This document shows, piece by piece, positions 35,260 through 45,292 of a stretch of DNA of 64,000 nt. Below the pieces are notes generated by a model. That model was not told the origin of the DNA. It did not search any database and was given only the letters and a program-made list of their open reading frames with translations. The DNA is from Alistipes sp. GTDB lineage: Bacteria; Bacteroidota; Bacteroidia; Bacteroidales; Rikenellaceae. The DNA is taken from contig JAFVIB010000007.1 in assembly GCA_017474235.1 (NCBI GenBank), positions 1 through 64,000 on the forward strand, given 5' to 3'. Position 1 is the stretch's first letter, and each line of letters begins with the position of its first letter. A program made the translations under genes and the position numbers.

Positions 35260-36216
35260 TTAGTTTTTCATCTTGCTCAACAGCTTCTTCGGATAGTTGG
35301 TGCAGATGCACTTGAGTTTGTGAGATTGACTGACATAGTAGTCCATCTGCTGATCGGTATCGGTATTGAATACGCTGAACTCGATACCGAGATTGACAAA
35401 CTCGTCGATAGTACGCTTACCGCCACTAAAACCGTCGTTCATATACTCAAGCGAGAGATTTGCCCAACGGTATGCATACTGACAGCCTTTACCGAGTCGA
35501 TCATACTCTGTAGCTGCCTTATTTGCCATCCATCCGATAGGGATTTTAGCTGATTCGCAGAGTGGTGCGCAACCAGCCATAACGGTTGCATTACCGGTGC
35601 AGATGAACTCCATCCACTCCTCGGCACCCATCTCCTGAGCGATTTCAATAGAACGCCTACAAGCGTTAATACAATACTGAGCACGGGTTGTAGCATCGAT
35701 AGATGTAGGGGATGTGATATTCTTGATATCGAGGACAAGTTTGGTACACTTACCCTCAGTAACAGCCACCTCGAGATACTCTTTAAGTGTTGGAAGCACC
35801 TCGCCGTTTGAGAGTACACCGCCACGACGCAACTCTGCCACGGTATTTTCCCACGGATACATACGGTTGATTTGGCAGTTACCGTCAGCGTGTGCAACAA
35901 TCACATCATTATCCTTTGTCCAATAGATATCAAGCTCTGAGCCATAGCAACCCAAGCTAATTGCATTACGCAACGACGCGATAGAGTTATCGGGAGTTCC
36001 GCCAAACTCTTTTACTGCGCCACGGTGAGCAACAACAATATTGTCAGCCTTCTCAATAGGCTTTACGACCACCTCGGGTTTCTGCTCATTACCGCCATTA
36101 TTTCCACCTCCATTGTTAGGACCCCATGGAGAGTCCGGTCCATCCTCAGTATCGCAGCCCACAAAAAACATAGCTGCTGCAGCAAGCGATAAAATTGAAA
36201 ATCTTCTAAGCATCAT
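35260..36216 (-). CDS. glycerophosphodiester phosphodiesterase lipoprotein
   Basis: 318 aa. Lipobox C21 (FFVGCDTEDG), Gly/Asn-rich tether, then a GDPD TIM-barrel: catalytic H64-R65 (AHRG), metal ligands E94 and D96 (SELDIYWTKD), second His H109 (VAHADG; the usual HD is HA here). It would release alcohols from glycerophosphodiesters (deacylated phospholipids, teichoic-like polymers) outside the outer membrane or in the periplasm. Last gene of the fecR-susC-susD-BACON-GDPD operon, which suggests the SusCD ligand is a phosphodiester. Confidence 0.85.
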   Translation of the reverse strand: MMLRRFSILSLAAAAMFFVGCDTEDGPDSPWGPNNGGGNNGGNEQKPEVVVKPIEKADNIVVAHRGAVKEFGGTPDNSIASLRNAISLGCYGSELDIYWTKDNDVIVAHADGNCQINRMYPWENTVAELRRGGVLSNGEVLPTLKEYLEVAVTEGKCTKLVLDIKNITSPTSIDATTRAQYCINACRRSIEIAQEMGAEEWMEFICTGNATVMAGCAPLCESAKIPIGWMANKAATEYDRLGKGCQYAYRWANLSLEYMNDGFSGGKRTIDEFVNLGIEFSVFNTDTDQQMDYYVSQSHKLKCICTNYPKKLLSKMKN

Positions 36217-36271
36217 TGGTTTTTGTTAAAAAGGGGTGGCAGTGGCTACCGCCACCCCAATTATAGAATTT

Positions 36272-38287
36272 TTATTTATAGTTCTTTACGCAACGGAATG
36301 GGCAAATTGCCTGACCAATATCAAGGTTAGCAAGAGCAGTAGTCATAGTAGAATTGTTCTTGATAGTAACATTGATACGACCACCACCTGCGCTTGGATA
36401 ATCTGCAGGCTTAGAGCCAGCCATTGGCAGTGGAACCCACATTTGACAACGCATGCTCCAGCACTGGAAGCCCTGAGTCATATAACGGAAGCCAAGTGGA
36501 TAGTAATTGAAGCCGAACTCGTCTGCGCCCTCGTCAATGTACTTATCACCCCAATACTTAGTGTTACGCAACCAACCGTTGATGTTAGGCACACCACCGT
36601 TAACCATCTGCTTGTAAGTACACTTTGCCTCATCTACCGGATAAGTGTGAGTACCGGTCTTAGAAGCCTGTGCCATTGCATAGAAGAGATCTCTCCAGTC
36701 CTGAGCATTAGCAACATGCCAGCCATAAGGACAGATACCCTGAGCCTGAACGCGGAGCATTGGGTACTTCTCCTCGTCCTTTGCATCGTCGCCTGTGTAC
36801 TGATCAATCTGAGCCTTAATTGGAGCCTCTGCAATTGTATAGGTAATACCACGAGCATCGGTGTATTTCTCACCGATTACCCAAGGACCCTGCTCATAAC
36901 GAGCATAACCGATACCGAAGCGAGCCTCATAGCCAAGCATCTCATGATATGCATATACGCGACCGTCATCAGAGTAGGTCTCAAGAGTACCAAGACCGCT
37001 CTCCTTGGTCTCCCAAGCTGAGTTAAGAGTTGAAGCATTCCAAGTTGCAGGGAAGTCAGCAGCAGCATAACCACCAGAACCACTTGCACCAGCAGCCTCA
37101 TGCTTAACCATACCAGAACCAAGTTTAGGATTGATGTTACCACCGTCCCAAGCCATGTGCTTAACCATCCAAACCTTCTTAGAGCCATCGCGAGCAATAA
37201 ACTCCTTAGTTGGGTAGTCCTTAATCAGCTCGTCAGGCATTGCGTACTGGTTAGTAACGCGCTCCCAAGACCAAGTAAGGGCATTGAAGTCGATAGTAAG
37301 GGTACGAACACCGTTAGCCTCAATAGCAGGACCTGTCCACTTAGCGTCCTTATTCTCAAGCTTTACAACCTTACCCTCTGCAGCAAGTGCGAAGCAAGGA
37401 TAAGTCAGCTCACGAGAATCCTTATTGATAACAACTGCATTGTTTGCGCTCTCGTTGAAGAAGGTCTTGAGGATAAATACACCATCCTTCTCGGTCTTAT
37501 CCATCTGAAGTGCCTTCTCGATAGCGATATCGGCAACAGATGCACCATATACGAAGTAGTGATCCTCAGCAGCAAGCTGTGTAACAGGAACATCAACAGA
37601 TGCAAGTGAAGTAGCTGCGCTACCAACTGTGATAGTCATAGTAGCTGAACGAGGAGCCTCCTTATTCTCATACTTCTCTGCAGTAACCTTTACCTTACCT
37701 GCCTCAACAGTCTCAGCCTTAAGCCAAGTAGCAGCAGAGCCGTCGCCATTCTTGAAAGAGTAAGCAACAACATCACCCATATTAGATGAGTAAGATACAA
37801 CCTCAGAGCCACCATTTGCAAGGAACTCAACCTTCTTTACAGAGGTAGTAACCTTAGCATCTGCCTTTTCGCCCTTCTGAGTGAAGGTAAATGGAACTGC
37901 AGTGCCATCAGCAGTAGTTACGGTAATCTCGAAAGTACGCTTATACTCTGTATTTGCAGCGATAGAGACAGAGATACCCTCTACATTAGAGGTATAAACG
38001 GTCTCAGTATCGTAAGTACCTGTATAAGACTGCTCAACAGATGTCTTTGAAAGGGTAACCCAAGGAGTTGAAGAGGTAACCTCTGCATTCCAAGAGGTTT
38101 CAAGAAGCTGACTACCGCTATTTACCTGTACAGCAGCAACATAAGTAGTTGCCTTTGCATCAAAAGTTGTAGTAAGCGGCGACAGTGTAACACGGGTTGC
38201 TTGGTCACGCTCTGAGATATCAACCTCCTGACACGCAGCAAAACCGAGAAGAGCTACACTGAATACTAAATACTTAAATATTTTCAT
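36272..38287 (-). CDS. BACON-domain lipoprotein of the SusCD operon
   Basis: 671 aa. Lipobox C19 (FAACQEVD). Two BACON-like Ig modules: about 30-140 (TSSTPWVTLSK) and 145-240 (AATWLKAETVEAGKV). A middle module at about 245-330 resembles a SusE/F-like fold (ALQMDKTEKDGVFILKTFF). The C-terminal part (about 490-671) resembles fibrobacter-type FISUMP domains: CPYGWHVANAQDWRDLFYAM, then a run to FRCVKNYK. Such proteins bind ligand or host glycans at the surface. 26 nt after susD and 55 nt before the GDPD gene. Confidence 0.7.
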   Translation of the reverse strand: MKIFKYLVFSVALLGFAACQEVDISERDQATRVTLSPLTTTFDAKATTYVAAVQVNSGSQLLETSWNAEVTSSTPWVTLSKTSVEQSYTGTYDTETVYTSNVEGISVSIAANTEYKRTFEITVTTADGTAVPFTFTQKGEKADAKVTTSVKKVEFLANGGSEVVSYSSNMGDVVAYSFKNGDGSAATWLKAETVEAGKVKVTAEKYENKEAPRSATMTITVGSAATSLASVDVPVTQLAAEDHYFVYGASVADIAIEKALQMDKTEKDGVFILKTFFNESANNAVVINKDSRELTYPCFALAAEGKVVKLENKDAKWTGPAIEANGVRTLTIDFNALTWSWERVTNQYAMPDELIKDYPTKEFIARDGSKKVWMVKHMAWDGGNINPKLGSGMVKHEAAGASGSGGYAAADFPATWNASTLNSAWETKESGLGTLETYSDDGRVYAYHEMLGYEARFGIGYARYEQGPWVIGEKYTDARGITYTIAEAPIKAQIDQYTGDDAKDEEKYPMLRVQAQGICPYGWHVANAQDWRDLFYAMAQASKTGTHTYPVDEAKCTYKQMVNGGVPNINGWLRNTKYWGDKYIDEGADEFGFNYYPLGFRYMTQGFQCWSMRCQMWVPLPMAGSKPADYPSAGGGRINVTIKNNSTMTTALANLDIGQAICPFRCVKNYK

Positions 38288-38313
38288 AGCTTGTTTTGTT
38301 TTTGTCTGTTAAA

Positions 38314-39810
38314 CTAGTTCCAACCCTCAGTCTGAACCAACTTGTAGTTCTTGTTACGAGCAGAGTTAGAGATTGGCCACAACAGGATGTTAGGATTTGT
38401 TGCGCGCTGCTGCTTAAGATAATCGTTGTAATCCCAAATAGTGTCGAGACGAATCAGTGCCCACCAAATAACACCCTCTGCAGGGAACTCGAGGAAGTAC
38501 TCATTCTCAAGTGCCTTAAGAACACCGCTCTGAGTAGCATCTTTGTAGTAGTTATCCTTACCGTATGCACGCTTTGCAATAACATTCAGGTAACCAAGAG
38601 CCTTTGTGTACTCCTTCTTGTAGTATGCCAACTCTGCTGCCATCATAACACCGAGAGCTGTACGGTAGTAAGGGATATCGCAGTCCTCAATAGCGATTGC
38701 ACCGCTCTGATCGCCGATATACTTATTACACCAAGTAAGGTTCTCACCACTTGCACCGTAGTCGCCATCGCCGAGGTTAGTTGCAACACGCTTGTCACCC
38801 TCAATATCACGGCTGTCACGAAGACGCTTCATGAATGGAGGCTGATAACCCCACCACTGAGTTGACTTCATCGGAACAGGCTTGTTCTGATATGCAGGAG
38901 CAACTGTAGAGTTACCGAAGTAGAAGTATGGGTAGAAACCACCTGTCAGCTTCTCATCCTGGCTGTTGTGAAGTGCAAATGCAATCTCCTTATTCTTCTT
39001 GTTTGCATTGATAAATACCTTGCCATAATCGTCAAGCAGAGCACCGCTTGTAAGATCAAGTGCATCGAGAGCATCCTGAGCAAGTGTCAGGTAGCTGTCG
39101 CCACCCTTCTGATTAGTGTACATCCAAAGTGCATACTCAGCCTTGAGCAGGTTTACAGCGGTCTTTGTTGCAAAGTAGCAATCAGTACCGAGGTAAGCAC
39201 CATTCTCGAGAGCAGTCTCGATATCCTTACCAATCTGTGCATAAACCTCCGCCTTAGGAGCACGCTCCGGATAGCACTCAGGCTGTGATACAGACTCGAT
39301 TGGAACCAGGTTCAAAGGTACATCACCCCAAAGACGAGCAGCCCAGAAGTAGCAGTATGCACGAGCAAATGAAGCCTGACCGATAGCATAACCACGCTCC
39401 TTCTCATTCATCTCAACAAGTGGAGCATACTTAAGTACAGCATTTGCCTGATCGATAGTAGTATAGAGTGCAGACCAGTTTGTAGAAGCGTTTGCACCAT
39501 TCATAGTACTTGACTCAACACCGATCATATCGTTATCGTGTGCCAAGTTTACGATAGAAGAACCCCACATATAGGTTCCCACACGAACCTCACCCCAGTA
39601 GAAAACATTACAAGTAGTGTTCACAAAGCAAGAACGCATACGCTCGTAGATACCGTAGGTGGACTGTGTCACATCAGTTGCATCCTGCCACATGTTGGAT
39701 GCAGAGAGTCGGTTGTCCTGCATAATATCCAAATCGCCGTGGCAAGATGTAGCCATCATAGCACCAGCAACTAAAGGCAGGACCAATCTCATTATATTCT
39801 TAAGTTTCAT
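38314..39810 (-). CDS. SusD/RagB-family surface lipoprotein
   Basis: 498 aa. Lipobox C23 (MATSCHGDLD), SusD-like start (NRLSASNMWQDATDVTQSTYGIY), helical block with FARAYCYFWAARLWGDVPLNLVPIES, and a C-terminal block with ENEYFLEFPAEGVIWWALIR in place of the usual RERxxEL signature. Lid partner of the SusC encoded 34 nt upstream. Confidence 0.9.
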   Translation of the reverse strand: MKLKNIMRLVLPLVAGAMMATSCHGDLDIMQDNRLSASNMWQDATDVTQSTYGIYERMRSCFVNTTCNVFYWGEVRVGTYMWGSSIVNLAHDNDMIGVESSTMNGANASTNWSALYTTIDQANAVLKYAPLVEMNEKERGYAIGQASFARAYCYFWAARLWGDVPLNLVPIESVSQPECYPERAPKAEVYAQIGKDIETALENGAYLGTDCYFATKTAVNLLKAEYALWMYTNQKGGDSYLTLAQDALDALDLTSGALLDDYGKVFINANKKNKEIAFALHNSQDEKLTGGFYPYFYFGNSTVAPAYQNKPVPMKSTQWWGYQPPFMKRLRDSRDIEGDKRVATNLGDGDYGASGENLTWCNKYIGDQSGAIAIEDCDIPYYRTALGVMMAAELAYYKKEYTKALGYLNVIAKRAYGKDNYYKDATQSGVLKALENEYFLEFPAEGVIWWALIRLDTIWDYNDYLKQQRATNPNILLWPISNSARNKNYKLVQTEGWN

Positions 39811-39844
39811 AGTCTTTTAATTTTTTATTGATTACAGCACCCAA

Positions 39845-42800
39845 TTAGAAGGTAAGTTTTACATTGAACAAGAACTTACGAGCTGGTGGGTTAAATGTAC
39901 CGCCTGATGCATCAGCATTGTTTGAAGAAGAGTACATATTTGAACCACTTGCACGGCTGATACCGGTCTCAGGGTTAGCACCACCGCTTACACCTGTCCA
40001 GTAGCAGAGTGTGTTACCTGTAAATCCAACAGTTACCTTCTTAATGCCTACCTTCTTTGTCCACTTGCTTGGGAGGTCATAGTAGAGTGACACATCACGA
40101 AGACAGAGATAATCAGCACGCTCAACATTAAAGTCTGATGCACGAGAGAAGTTACGGTTACCGAAGTCAGCATCGTTCGGGAAGAAACGAGCGTACTTGT
40201 AGTCGCAACCTGGGTGTGTCCAACAGTCATAAACCATCTTATCAACATTTGAGTTACTGTTACCCAGAGTATTCTGGAAGAAACGAGTCTTCATATAGTT
40301 GTAGATAGAGTGACCGATTGCGTAGTCAACATAAACTGAGAGTGTGAGGTTCTTGTACTTGAATGTATTGTTCAAACCACCTGTAGAGTGAGGAACAACA
40401 TTACCGAGGTGGTACATATCCTCAGCATCAATCTGCTCAGAGCCATCAGGACGACGAGCAGAACCGTAGCGGTTCATCCACTCATAGTCACCAATATCCT
40501 TACGACCCTTGTACTTAGCATCGTCCTTATCAGAGAGCTTATCTGAACGACGGTGACCGTGTGCCTGTGAGTCATAGTAAGCAGCATCTGCCTGAGCCTG
40601 ATTCTCAATAATATGAGAGATCTTGTAACCATAGATACGACCCAGCTCCTCGCCTACTGCAGTACCACCAAAGCGGTAGCCTGTCTCAGACATTGTGTAA
40701 CCACCGATACGATATGCCTTCTTACCTGTCTCATTACCATACATATCGAGCTCGTCGTATGCATACTCCTCAGGAAGGCTGAGAACCTTATTCTTAGAGA
40801 ATGAGTAAGTGAAGTCGGTTGTCCAAGTGAAGTTTGGCTTCTGAATATTTACAGAGCTAATCTCAACCTCGAAACCGTAGAAACGTGCGCTACCTACATT
40901 TGCCTTAACAGAGCTGAATGAACCTGTATCAGGGAGGGTAATTGAGAAGAGCATATTGTCAGTACGCTTGTTGTAGTAGTCAATTACAAAGCGGAGACGA
41001 TCCTTAAAGAAGCCCATATCAAGACCCAAGTCGAGCTGAGTAGTGGTCTCCCACTTCATGCCGCTATTAACCATCGCGCTTGGGAGCATTGTACTCTGAC
41101 CTGCATAGAGACCTGATGCAAATGCACCATAAGTATCATACAGACCAATACCGTTGTTACCTGTCTGACCGTAAGATGCACGGAACTTGAAGGTATTCAT
41201 CTTGCTCTTATCTGAATCCCAGAATGGCTCCTCAGAGATAATCCAAGCTACTGAACCTGCAGGGAAGTAACCCCACTGATTACCCTTAGCAAACTTAGAT
41301 GAACCATCGGCACGGAATGTAAATGATGCAACATAACGGTTAGCATAGTCATAGTTTACACGACCGAAGTAAGAGATCAGAGCCTGGCTCTCGTCCTCGT
41401 TAGAAGCAGTGAAGTTTACACCTGAGTCGAGGATAGGCACCTTATCAGATACTGAACCGGTTGCGTTTGCAGTCAGATACCAATAACGCTGGTGCATATA
41501 GTCATAACCTGCAGTAGCGTTGATAGTGTGAAGATCATTGAAGGTCTTATTATAGTTCAAATAAGCCTGGAATGTGTTACGCAGGGTCTGAGTACGAGTC
41601 TCTGTAGTCGAGCGGTCTGCATAAACGAAGTTCTTGTGACCCTCGAACTCGCCACGGTTGTAGTAGCTACCACGATACTGGTTGTCGAAGATAGCATACT
41701 GTGCAGTAGCAGTAAGTCCGTCGCAGATGTTCCACTTGAGGTTGAAGTTACCTGTCATACGGGTAGTTGCAGCCTCACGGTCAAAGAAGTTCTCATAGAA
41801 CCAAGCAATCTGCTGGAACTTGTTAGTACCACCGGTGATGTAGTTACCCTCATCATCGAAGTTACGAGTTGTAGGACCCATCATCAAACCACGACCGATA
41901 GATGTAAAGTAGTCGCTGAATGGAACCTGACGAACTGAACGAGAGAGGTCAAATGTAGTAGATGCCTCCAAACGCTTCGAAATCTTGAAGGTTGTATTAC
42001 CGTGCATTGTAAACACATTGTAACCTGTACCTGCGATATAACCGTCATCAGCAAGGTAGCTAACAGATGCTGCATAGCGAATCTTGTCGTTACCGCCGTT
42101 AACACCTACATACTCCTTGTGCCAAAGAGCTGGAGAGTACCACTGGCTCTGATAATCTGTATCACGGAATGTCAGATACTTAGTTGGGTCAATAGGATCG
42201 ACCATCCAATCCCAACCCGGAGCAACCTCCTCACCATCAGTAAGATAACGGGTGGTAAACATGCTTGTACCTAAAGTATTACCTGTACCAGCAGCGTTTG
42301 CACCTGTGAGGAATGTCTCACCTGAACGGGTATCCTTAAGAGCCGGACGAACCCAAGCAAGGAACTCCTTAGCGTTCATCAGATCCCACTTACGAGAAGC
42401 CTCTGACCAACCTACCTGAGCATCAAATACAATCTGAGGACCCTGACCGATAGCACCCTTCTTTGTAGTGATGAGTACTACACCGTTAGATGCACGAGCA
42501 CCATAGATACCTGCAGAAGCAGCATCCTTCAGAATTTCGATAGACTCAATATCGTTAGGGTTGATATCATCCATTGTACGGAGAACACCATCAACGATAA
42601 CGATAGGGTCATTTGACATGTTGATAGAAGAACCACCACGAACCAAGAAACGAGGAGCAGCACCTGAAGCAACATCGGCAGTCTGAACACGCAGACCGGC
42701 AACCTTACCCTTCAGAGCATCACCCACATTTGATACAGGAGCATCGAAGAGCTCTGCACCATCAATCTTAGATACAGCAGTAGTCAAAGTACGACGAGAC

Positions 42801-43414
42801 TGGGTACCATAACCTACAACGACAACCTCGTCCATAGATGTTGCAGCCTCCTTGAGGACAACATTGATAACTGAACGGCTACCCACAGCCTCCATTATAT
42901 CGGTATAACCGATGTAAGAGAAGCCCAGAGTCTGATTGTTCTTTGCGGTAATTGAGTAGTTACCAGCCATATCGGTTGTAGTACCTGTTGTAGTACCCTC
43001 AACCCAAACGGTAACACCGATGAGCGGATTACCCGCAGCATCCTTTACCTGACCTGTTACTGTAGTGGTGCGAGCCGGAGTTGAAGCGGCAGCAGCTACA
43101 CGCTTAGTAACAATAATACTTTTGCCATCAACGGTAGTCTCAACATTCTGACCGGCAAAGATTTTGCCCAGAACTGCTGAAAGCTCTTCGTCTTTGGCAT
43201 CAATTGACACAGCGGCGTTCATATTGACATCGCTGAGCTTAACAGAAATTGAATAGCCCTGCTTCTGAAGCGACTGAATCGCCTGCTGAACAGTTGCATC
43301 CTTCAACTTCAAGCTGACCTTCTGCGCCTCTGCTGAGAGCGGGAGGGTCAACATCACACACATCGCAAGCAGAATGGTCCACAAACGACGATGAGAGGAA
43401 ACTTTTGTTCTCAT
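39845..43414 (-). CDS. SusC-family TonB-dependent transporter with STN signalling domain
   Basis: 1189 aa. Signal peptide to about residue 30, then an STN domain (about 32-105, KVSLKLKDATVQQAIQSLQ) that contacts FecR in the periplasm. A carboxypeptidase-regulatory-like domain (about 115-195), DEVVVVGYG, plug (to about 315) and barrel ending in F (LFNVKLTF) follow. The STN plus the adjacent fecR and ECF genes mean that ligand binding signals to transcription. Operon fecR-susC-susD-BACON-GDPD. Confidence 0.94.
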   Translation of the reverse strand: MRTKVSSHRRLWTILLAMCVMLTLPLSAEAQKVSLKLKDATVQQAIQSLQKQGYSISVKLSDVNMNAAVSIDAKDEELSAVLGKIFAGQNVETTVDGKSIIVTKRVAAAASTPARTTTVTGQVKDAAGNPLIGVTVWVEGTTTGTTTDMAGNYSITAKNNQTLGFSYIGYTDIMEAVGSRSVINVVLKEAATSMDEVVVVGYGTQSRRTLTTAVSKIDGAELFDAPVSNVGDALKGKVAGLRVQTADVASGAAPRFLVRGGSSINMSNDPIVIVDGVLRTMDDINPNDIESIEILKDAASAGIYGARASNGVVLITTKKGAIGQGPQIVFDAQVGWSEASRKWDLMNAKEFLAWVRPALKDTRSGETFLTGANAAGTGNTLGTSMFTTRYLTDGEEVAPGWDWMVDPIDPTKYLTFRDTDYQSQWYSPALWHKEYVGVNGGNDKIRYAASVSYLADDGYIAGTGYNVFTMHGNTTFKISKRLEASTTFDLSRSVRQVPFSDYFTSIGRGLMMGPTTRNFDDEGNYITGGTNKFQQIAWFYENFFDREAATTRMTGNFNLKWNICDGLTATAQYAIFDNQYRGSYYNRGEFEGHKNFVYADRSTTETRTQTLRNTFQAYLNYNKTFNDLHTINATAGYDYMHQRYWYLTANATGSVSDKVPILDSGVNFTASNEDESQALISYFGRVNYDYANRYVASFTFRADGSSKFAKGNQWGYFPAGSVAWIISEEPFWDSDKSKMNTFKFRASYGQTGNNGIGLYDTYGAFASGLYAGQSTMLPSAMVNSGMKWETTTQLDLGLDMGFFKDRLRFVIDYYNKRTDNMLFSITLPDTGSFSSVKANVGSARFYGFEVEISSVNIQKPNFTWTTDFTYSFSKNKVLSLPEEYAYDELDMYGNETGKKAYRIGGYTMSETGYRFGGTAVGEELGRIYGYKISHIIENQAQADAAYYDSQAHGHRRSDKLSDKDDAKYKGRKDIGDYEWMNRYGSARRPDGSEQIDAEDMYHLGNVVPHSTGGLNNTFKYKNLTLSVYVDYAIGHSIYNYMKTRFFQNTLGNSNSNVDKMVYDCWTHPGCDYKYARFFPNDADFGNRNFSRASDFNVERADYLCLRDVSLYYDLPSKWTKKVGIKKVTVGFTGNTLCYWTGVSGGANPETGISRASGSNMYSSSNNADASGGTFNPPARKFLFNVKLTF

Positions 43415-43471
43415 AGTGTTAAGTTTTGATTAGAAAAATAGGTTAACTATAAATAGTGGTAATACTATTTC

Positions 43472-44464
43472 TTATTTATTATAACATAGGTGTATCGTTC
43501 CGCTCTTCCAATAGTAGCTCATTCTACCATTCTGCTCAAGTGTCGAGAGAATACGGTCAAGCGACTCGTTGTTCACAAACGCCGAGTAGTAACGCTCCTC
43601 TGCAAGCTCCGCCTGATCAATAATGATGCGCACATTGAAAAGACGCTCAAGTTGCATCGATATATCACCGAGGCGGGAGTTGATAAATGTAAGTTTCTGC
43701 GTGAGCGGGGTCTGGCTGAACATATCCTTCGGAACGCTCTCGTAAATTACACGACCGGAACGCTTATCGAGCTTCAAGAAGTCTCCCGGGCGCATACTTA
43801 TCACACGATTCTGACTCAAACTCTTGGTCTGCATATCCACTGCACCTTCGAGGAGCATCAGCTCGACCTCACTATTCGACTCATACGAGCGAACATTAAA
43901 CTTTGTACCGTGTACAACCACATCAACCTGCTCTGTAGAGACGATAAAACGGCGGTGTTCATCCTTTGCAATATCTGCATAAGCCTCTCCGGAGAGATAT
44001 ACACGACGAACATCACCATCAAACTCGGTCGGGTAGATAAGCCTTGAACCTGCCGCCAAACGGAGTACAGAGCCATCATTGAGAGTTACCTCCCTGCTCT
44101 GACCGTTAGCAACATAGACCTCTTCCCACTCTACTCGACGCTCTGACTCTACAAAGAGTTTTACAGAGGTTATCAGCGCAAAAGCCATAACCACAGCTGC
44201 TGCTACGCGCAACACTGAGCGCATAACTGCTGTACGACGAACACGAGCTTCGCTCTTCTGAATCTTTTCAAGCACGGTCTTATAACTACAACGAGTCTTA
44301 AAACCATTTAGAGAAGGCTCAAGCTTCTCCCACTGCTCTCTCATCGCACCATCCTTCGCTTCGGTGTCATACGGAGCTGCAAACCACTCCGCAAACTCAC
44401 TCTGCACCTGCTCAGGGTATTGGTGCAACAAATAACTGTTTACTATTCTGTGTTTTCTTTCCAT
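43472..44464 (-). CDS. FecR-family anti-sigma factor
   Basis: 330 aa. Cytoplasmic N-terminal sigma-binding part, one membrane helix at about 84-106, periplasmic FecR domain (about 115-210) and a C-terminal DUF4974-like STN-type domain (about 255-325). Holds the ECF sigma factor until the liganded SusC signals through its STN domain. Transcribed divergently from the sigma gene, 57 nt ahead of susC. Confidence 0.92.
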   Translation of the reverse strand: MERKHRIVNSYLLHQYPEQVQSEFAEWFAAPYDTEAKDGAMREQWEKLEPSLNGFKTRCSYKTVLEKIQKSEARVRRTAVMRSVLRVAAAVVMAFALITSVKLFVESERRVEWEEVYVANGQSREVTLNDGSVLRLAAGSRLIYPTEFDGDVRRVYLSGEAYADIAKDEHRRFIVSTEQVDVVVHGTKFNVRSYESNSEVELMLLEGAVDMQTKSLSQNRVISMRPGDFLKLDKRSGRVIYESVPKDMFSQTPLTQKLTFINSRLGDISMQLERLFNVRIIIDQAELAEERYYSAFVNNESLDRILSTLEQNGRMSYYWKSGTIHLCYNK

Positions 44465-44562
44465 AATTCGCGCATTAGTATATGTAAGACACTCAGAGAG
44501 CCTTCTACACCCAATCGTAAAAAATTTTTTATCGTTTAGGAGTAAATATTAAATAAATTGTC

Positions 44563-44570
44563 TATATTTG
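44563..44570 (+). promoter_or_regulatory. -7 element of the ECF sigma gene
   Basis: TATATTTG fits TAnnTTTG; a -33 TTTG at correct spacing is not evident. Start near 44577. No equivalent house-keeping element is seen for fecR on the other strand, which would fit an ECF-dependent fecR promoter in 44465-44560. Confidence 0.45.
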
Positions 44571-44589
44571 TAATGAAGTGTAAGCAAGT

Positions 44590-45159
44590 ATGGCATTTGA
44601 CATTGATCCGAAAGTGATAAAAAGGCTCTCTGAAGGCGATCAGAGCGCATTTCGTGTCGTGTTTGAGCACTACTACCCTCGCGTATATGAGTTTATCCGC
44701 CGCATTGTCAAGTCAGACACCATCTCTGAGGATATTGCGCAGGATATATTCGTCAAGATTTGGGAGCGTCGCGAGATGTTTGGTGTAGAGGTTCAATCAT
44801 TCGGCAAGTATATCTATGTCATGTCTCGAAATGCCGCTATCAATGCCATCCGCCGCACGGGTCGCATTACTCCGTTGGTAGAGGATACTGTAAATCGTTC
44901 CGAGAACTTCTCTATCGAGGATGACTACTATGCTCGTGAGAAGGAGCTTATCATTCGCCTTACCGTCTGTCAGATGCCCGAGCAGCGTCGTCGTATCTTT
45001 GAGATGAGCCGTTATATGGGTATGGATAATCAGACTATCGCCACTACACTCAACCTCTCAAAGAAGACTGTCGAGAATCATCTTACGCTGGCACTCAAGA
45101 CTTTACGCTCTGTTTTGGCTTGCTGGATTGCTATATTTTTCGGGGGGGGGAATTTGTAA
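44590..45159 (+). CDS. ECF sigma-70 factor, partner of FecR
   Basis: 189 aa. Region 2 (about 15-85: FEHYYPRVYEFIRRIV, EDIAQDIFVKIWERRE) and region 4 (about 125-180: helix-turn-helix NQTIATTLNLSKKTVENHLTLALKTLR). The gene is divergent from fecR rather than upstream in the same operon, the more common order. Its last codons run through nine G (45142-45150), ending FFGGGNL; see the tract entry. Confidence 0.92.
   Translation: MAFDIDPKVIKRLSEGDQSAFRVVFEHYYPRVYEFIRRIVKSDTISEDIAQDIFVKIWERREMFGVEVQSFGKYIYVMSRNAAINAIRRTGRITPLVEDTVNRSENFSIEDDYYAREKELIIRLTVCQMPEQRRRIFEMSRYMGMDNQTIATTLNLSKKTVENHLTLALKTLRSVLACWIAIFFGGGNL
45142..45150 (+). repeat. G9 homopolymer at the 3' end of the ECF sigma gene
   Basis: Nine consecutive G encode Gly-Gly-Gly three codons before the stop. 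Slippage by one would replace the ending and extend the frame past the present TAA. Homopolymer tracts of this length are rare in this window and can be hypermutable. Confidence 0.7.
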
Positions 45160-45239
45160 CTAACCATTTCTATCTTCCATTCAAATCGTCTTATCGCCTG
45201 TCAATTTAATCGTTTATGTAACGATTTTGAATTTCGAAT

Positions 45240-45270
45240 TTTGAATTCTGAAATGTCTTGACTAACTTTG
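45240..45270 (+). promoter_or_regulatory. promoter of the DUF2723 gene
   Basis: TTTG (45240-45243), 19-nt spacer, TAACTTTG (45263-45270): a full-consensus Bacteroidota promoter, start near 45277, about 16 nt before the ATG at 45293. Confidence 0.8.
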
Positions 45271-45292
45271 CACGATAATTTGACTGAAAATT

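Noticed and set aside
36236-37021. 261-aa plus-strand reading frame
   Set aside because: Antisense to the BACON lipoprotein, which has a lipobox, domains and operon context.
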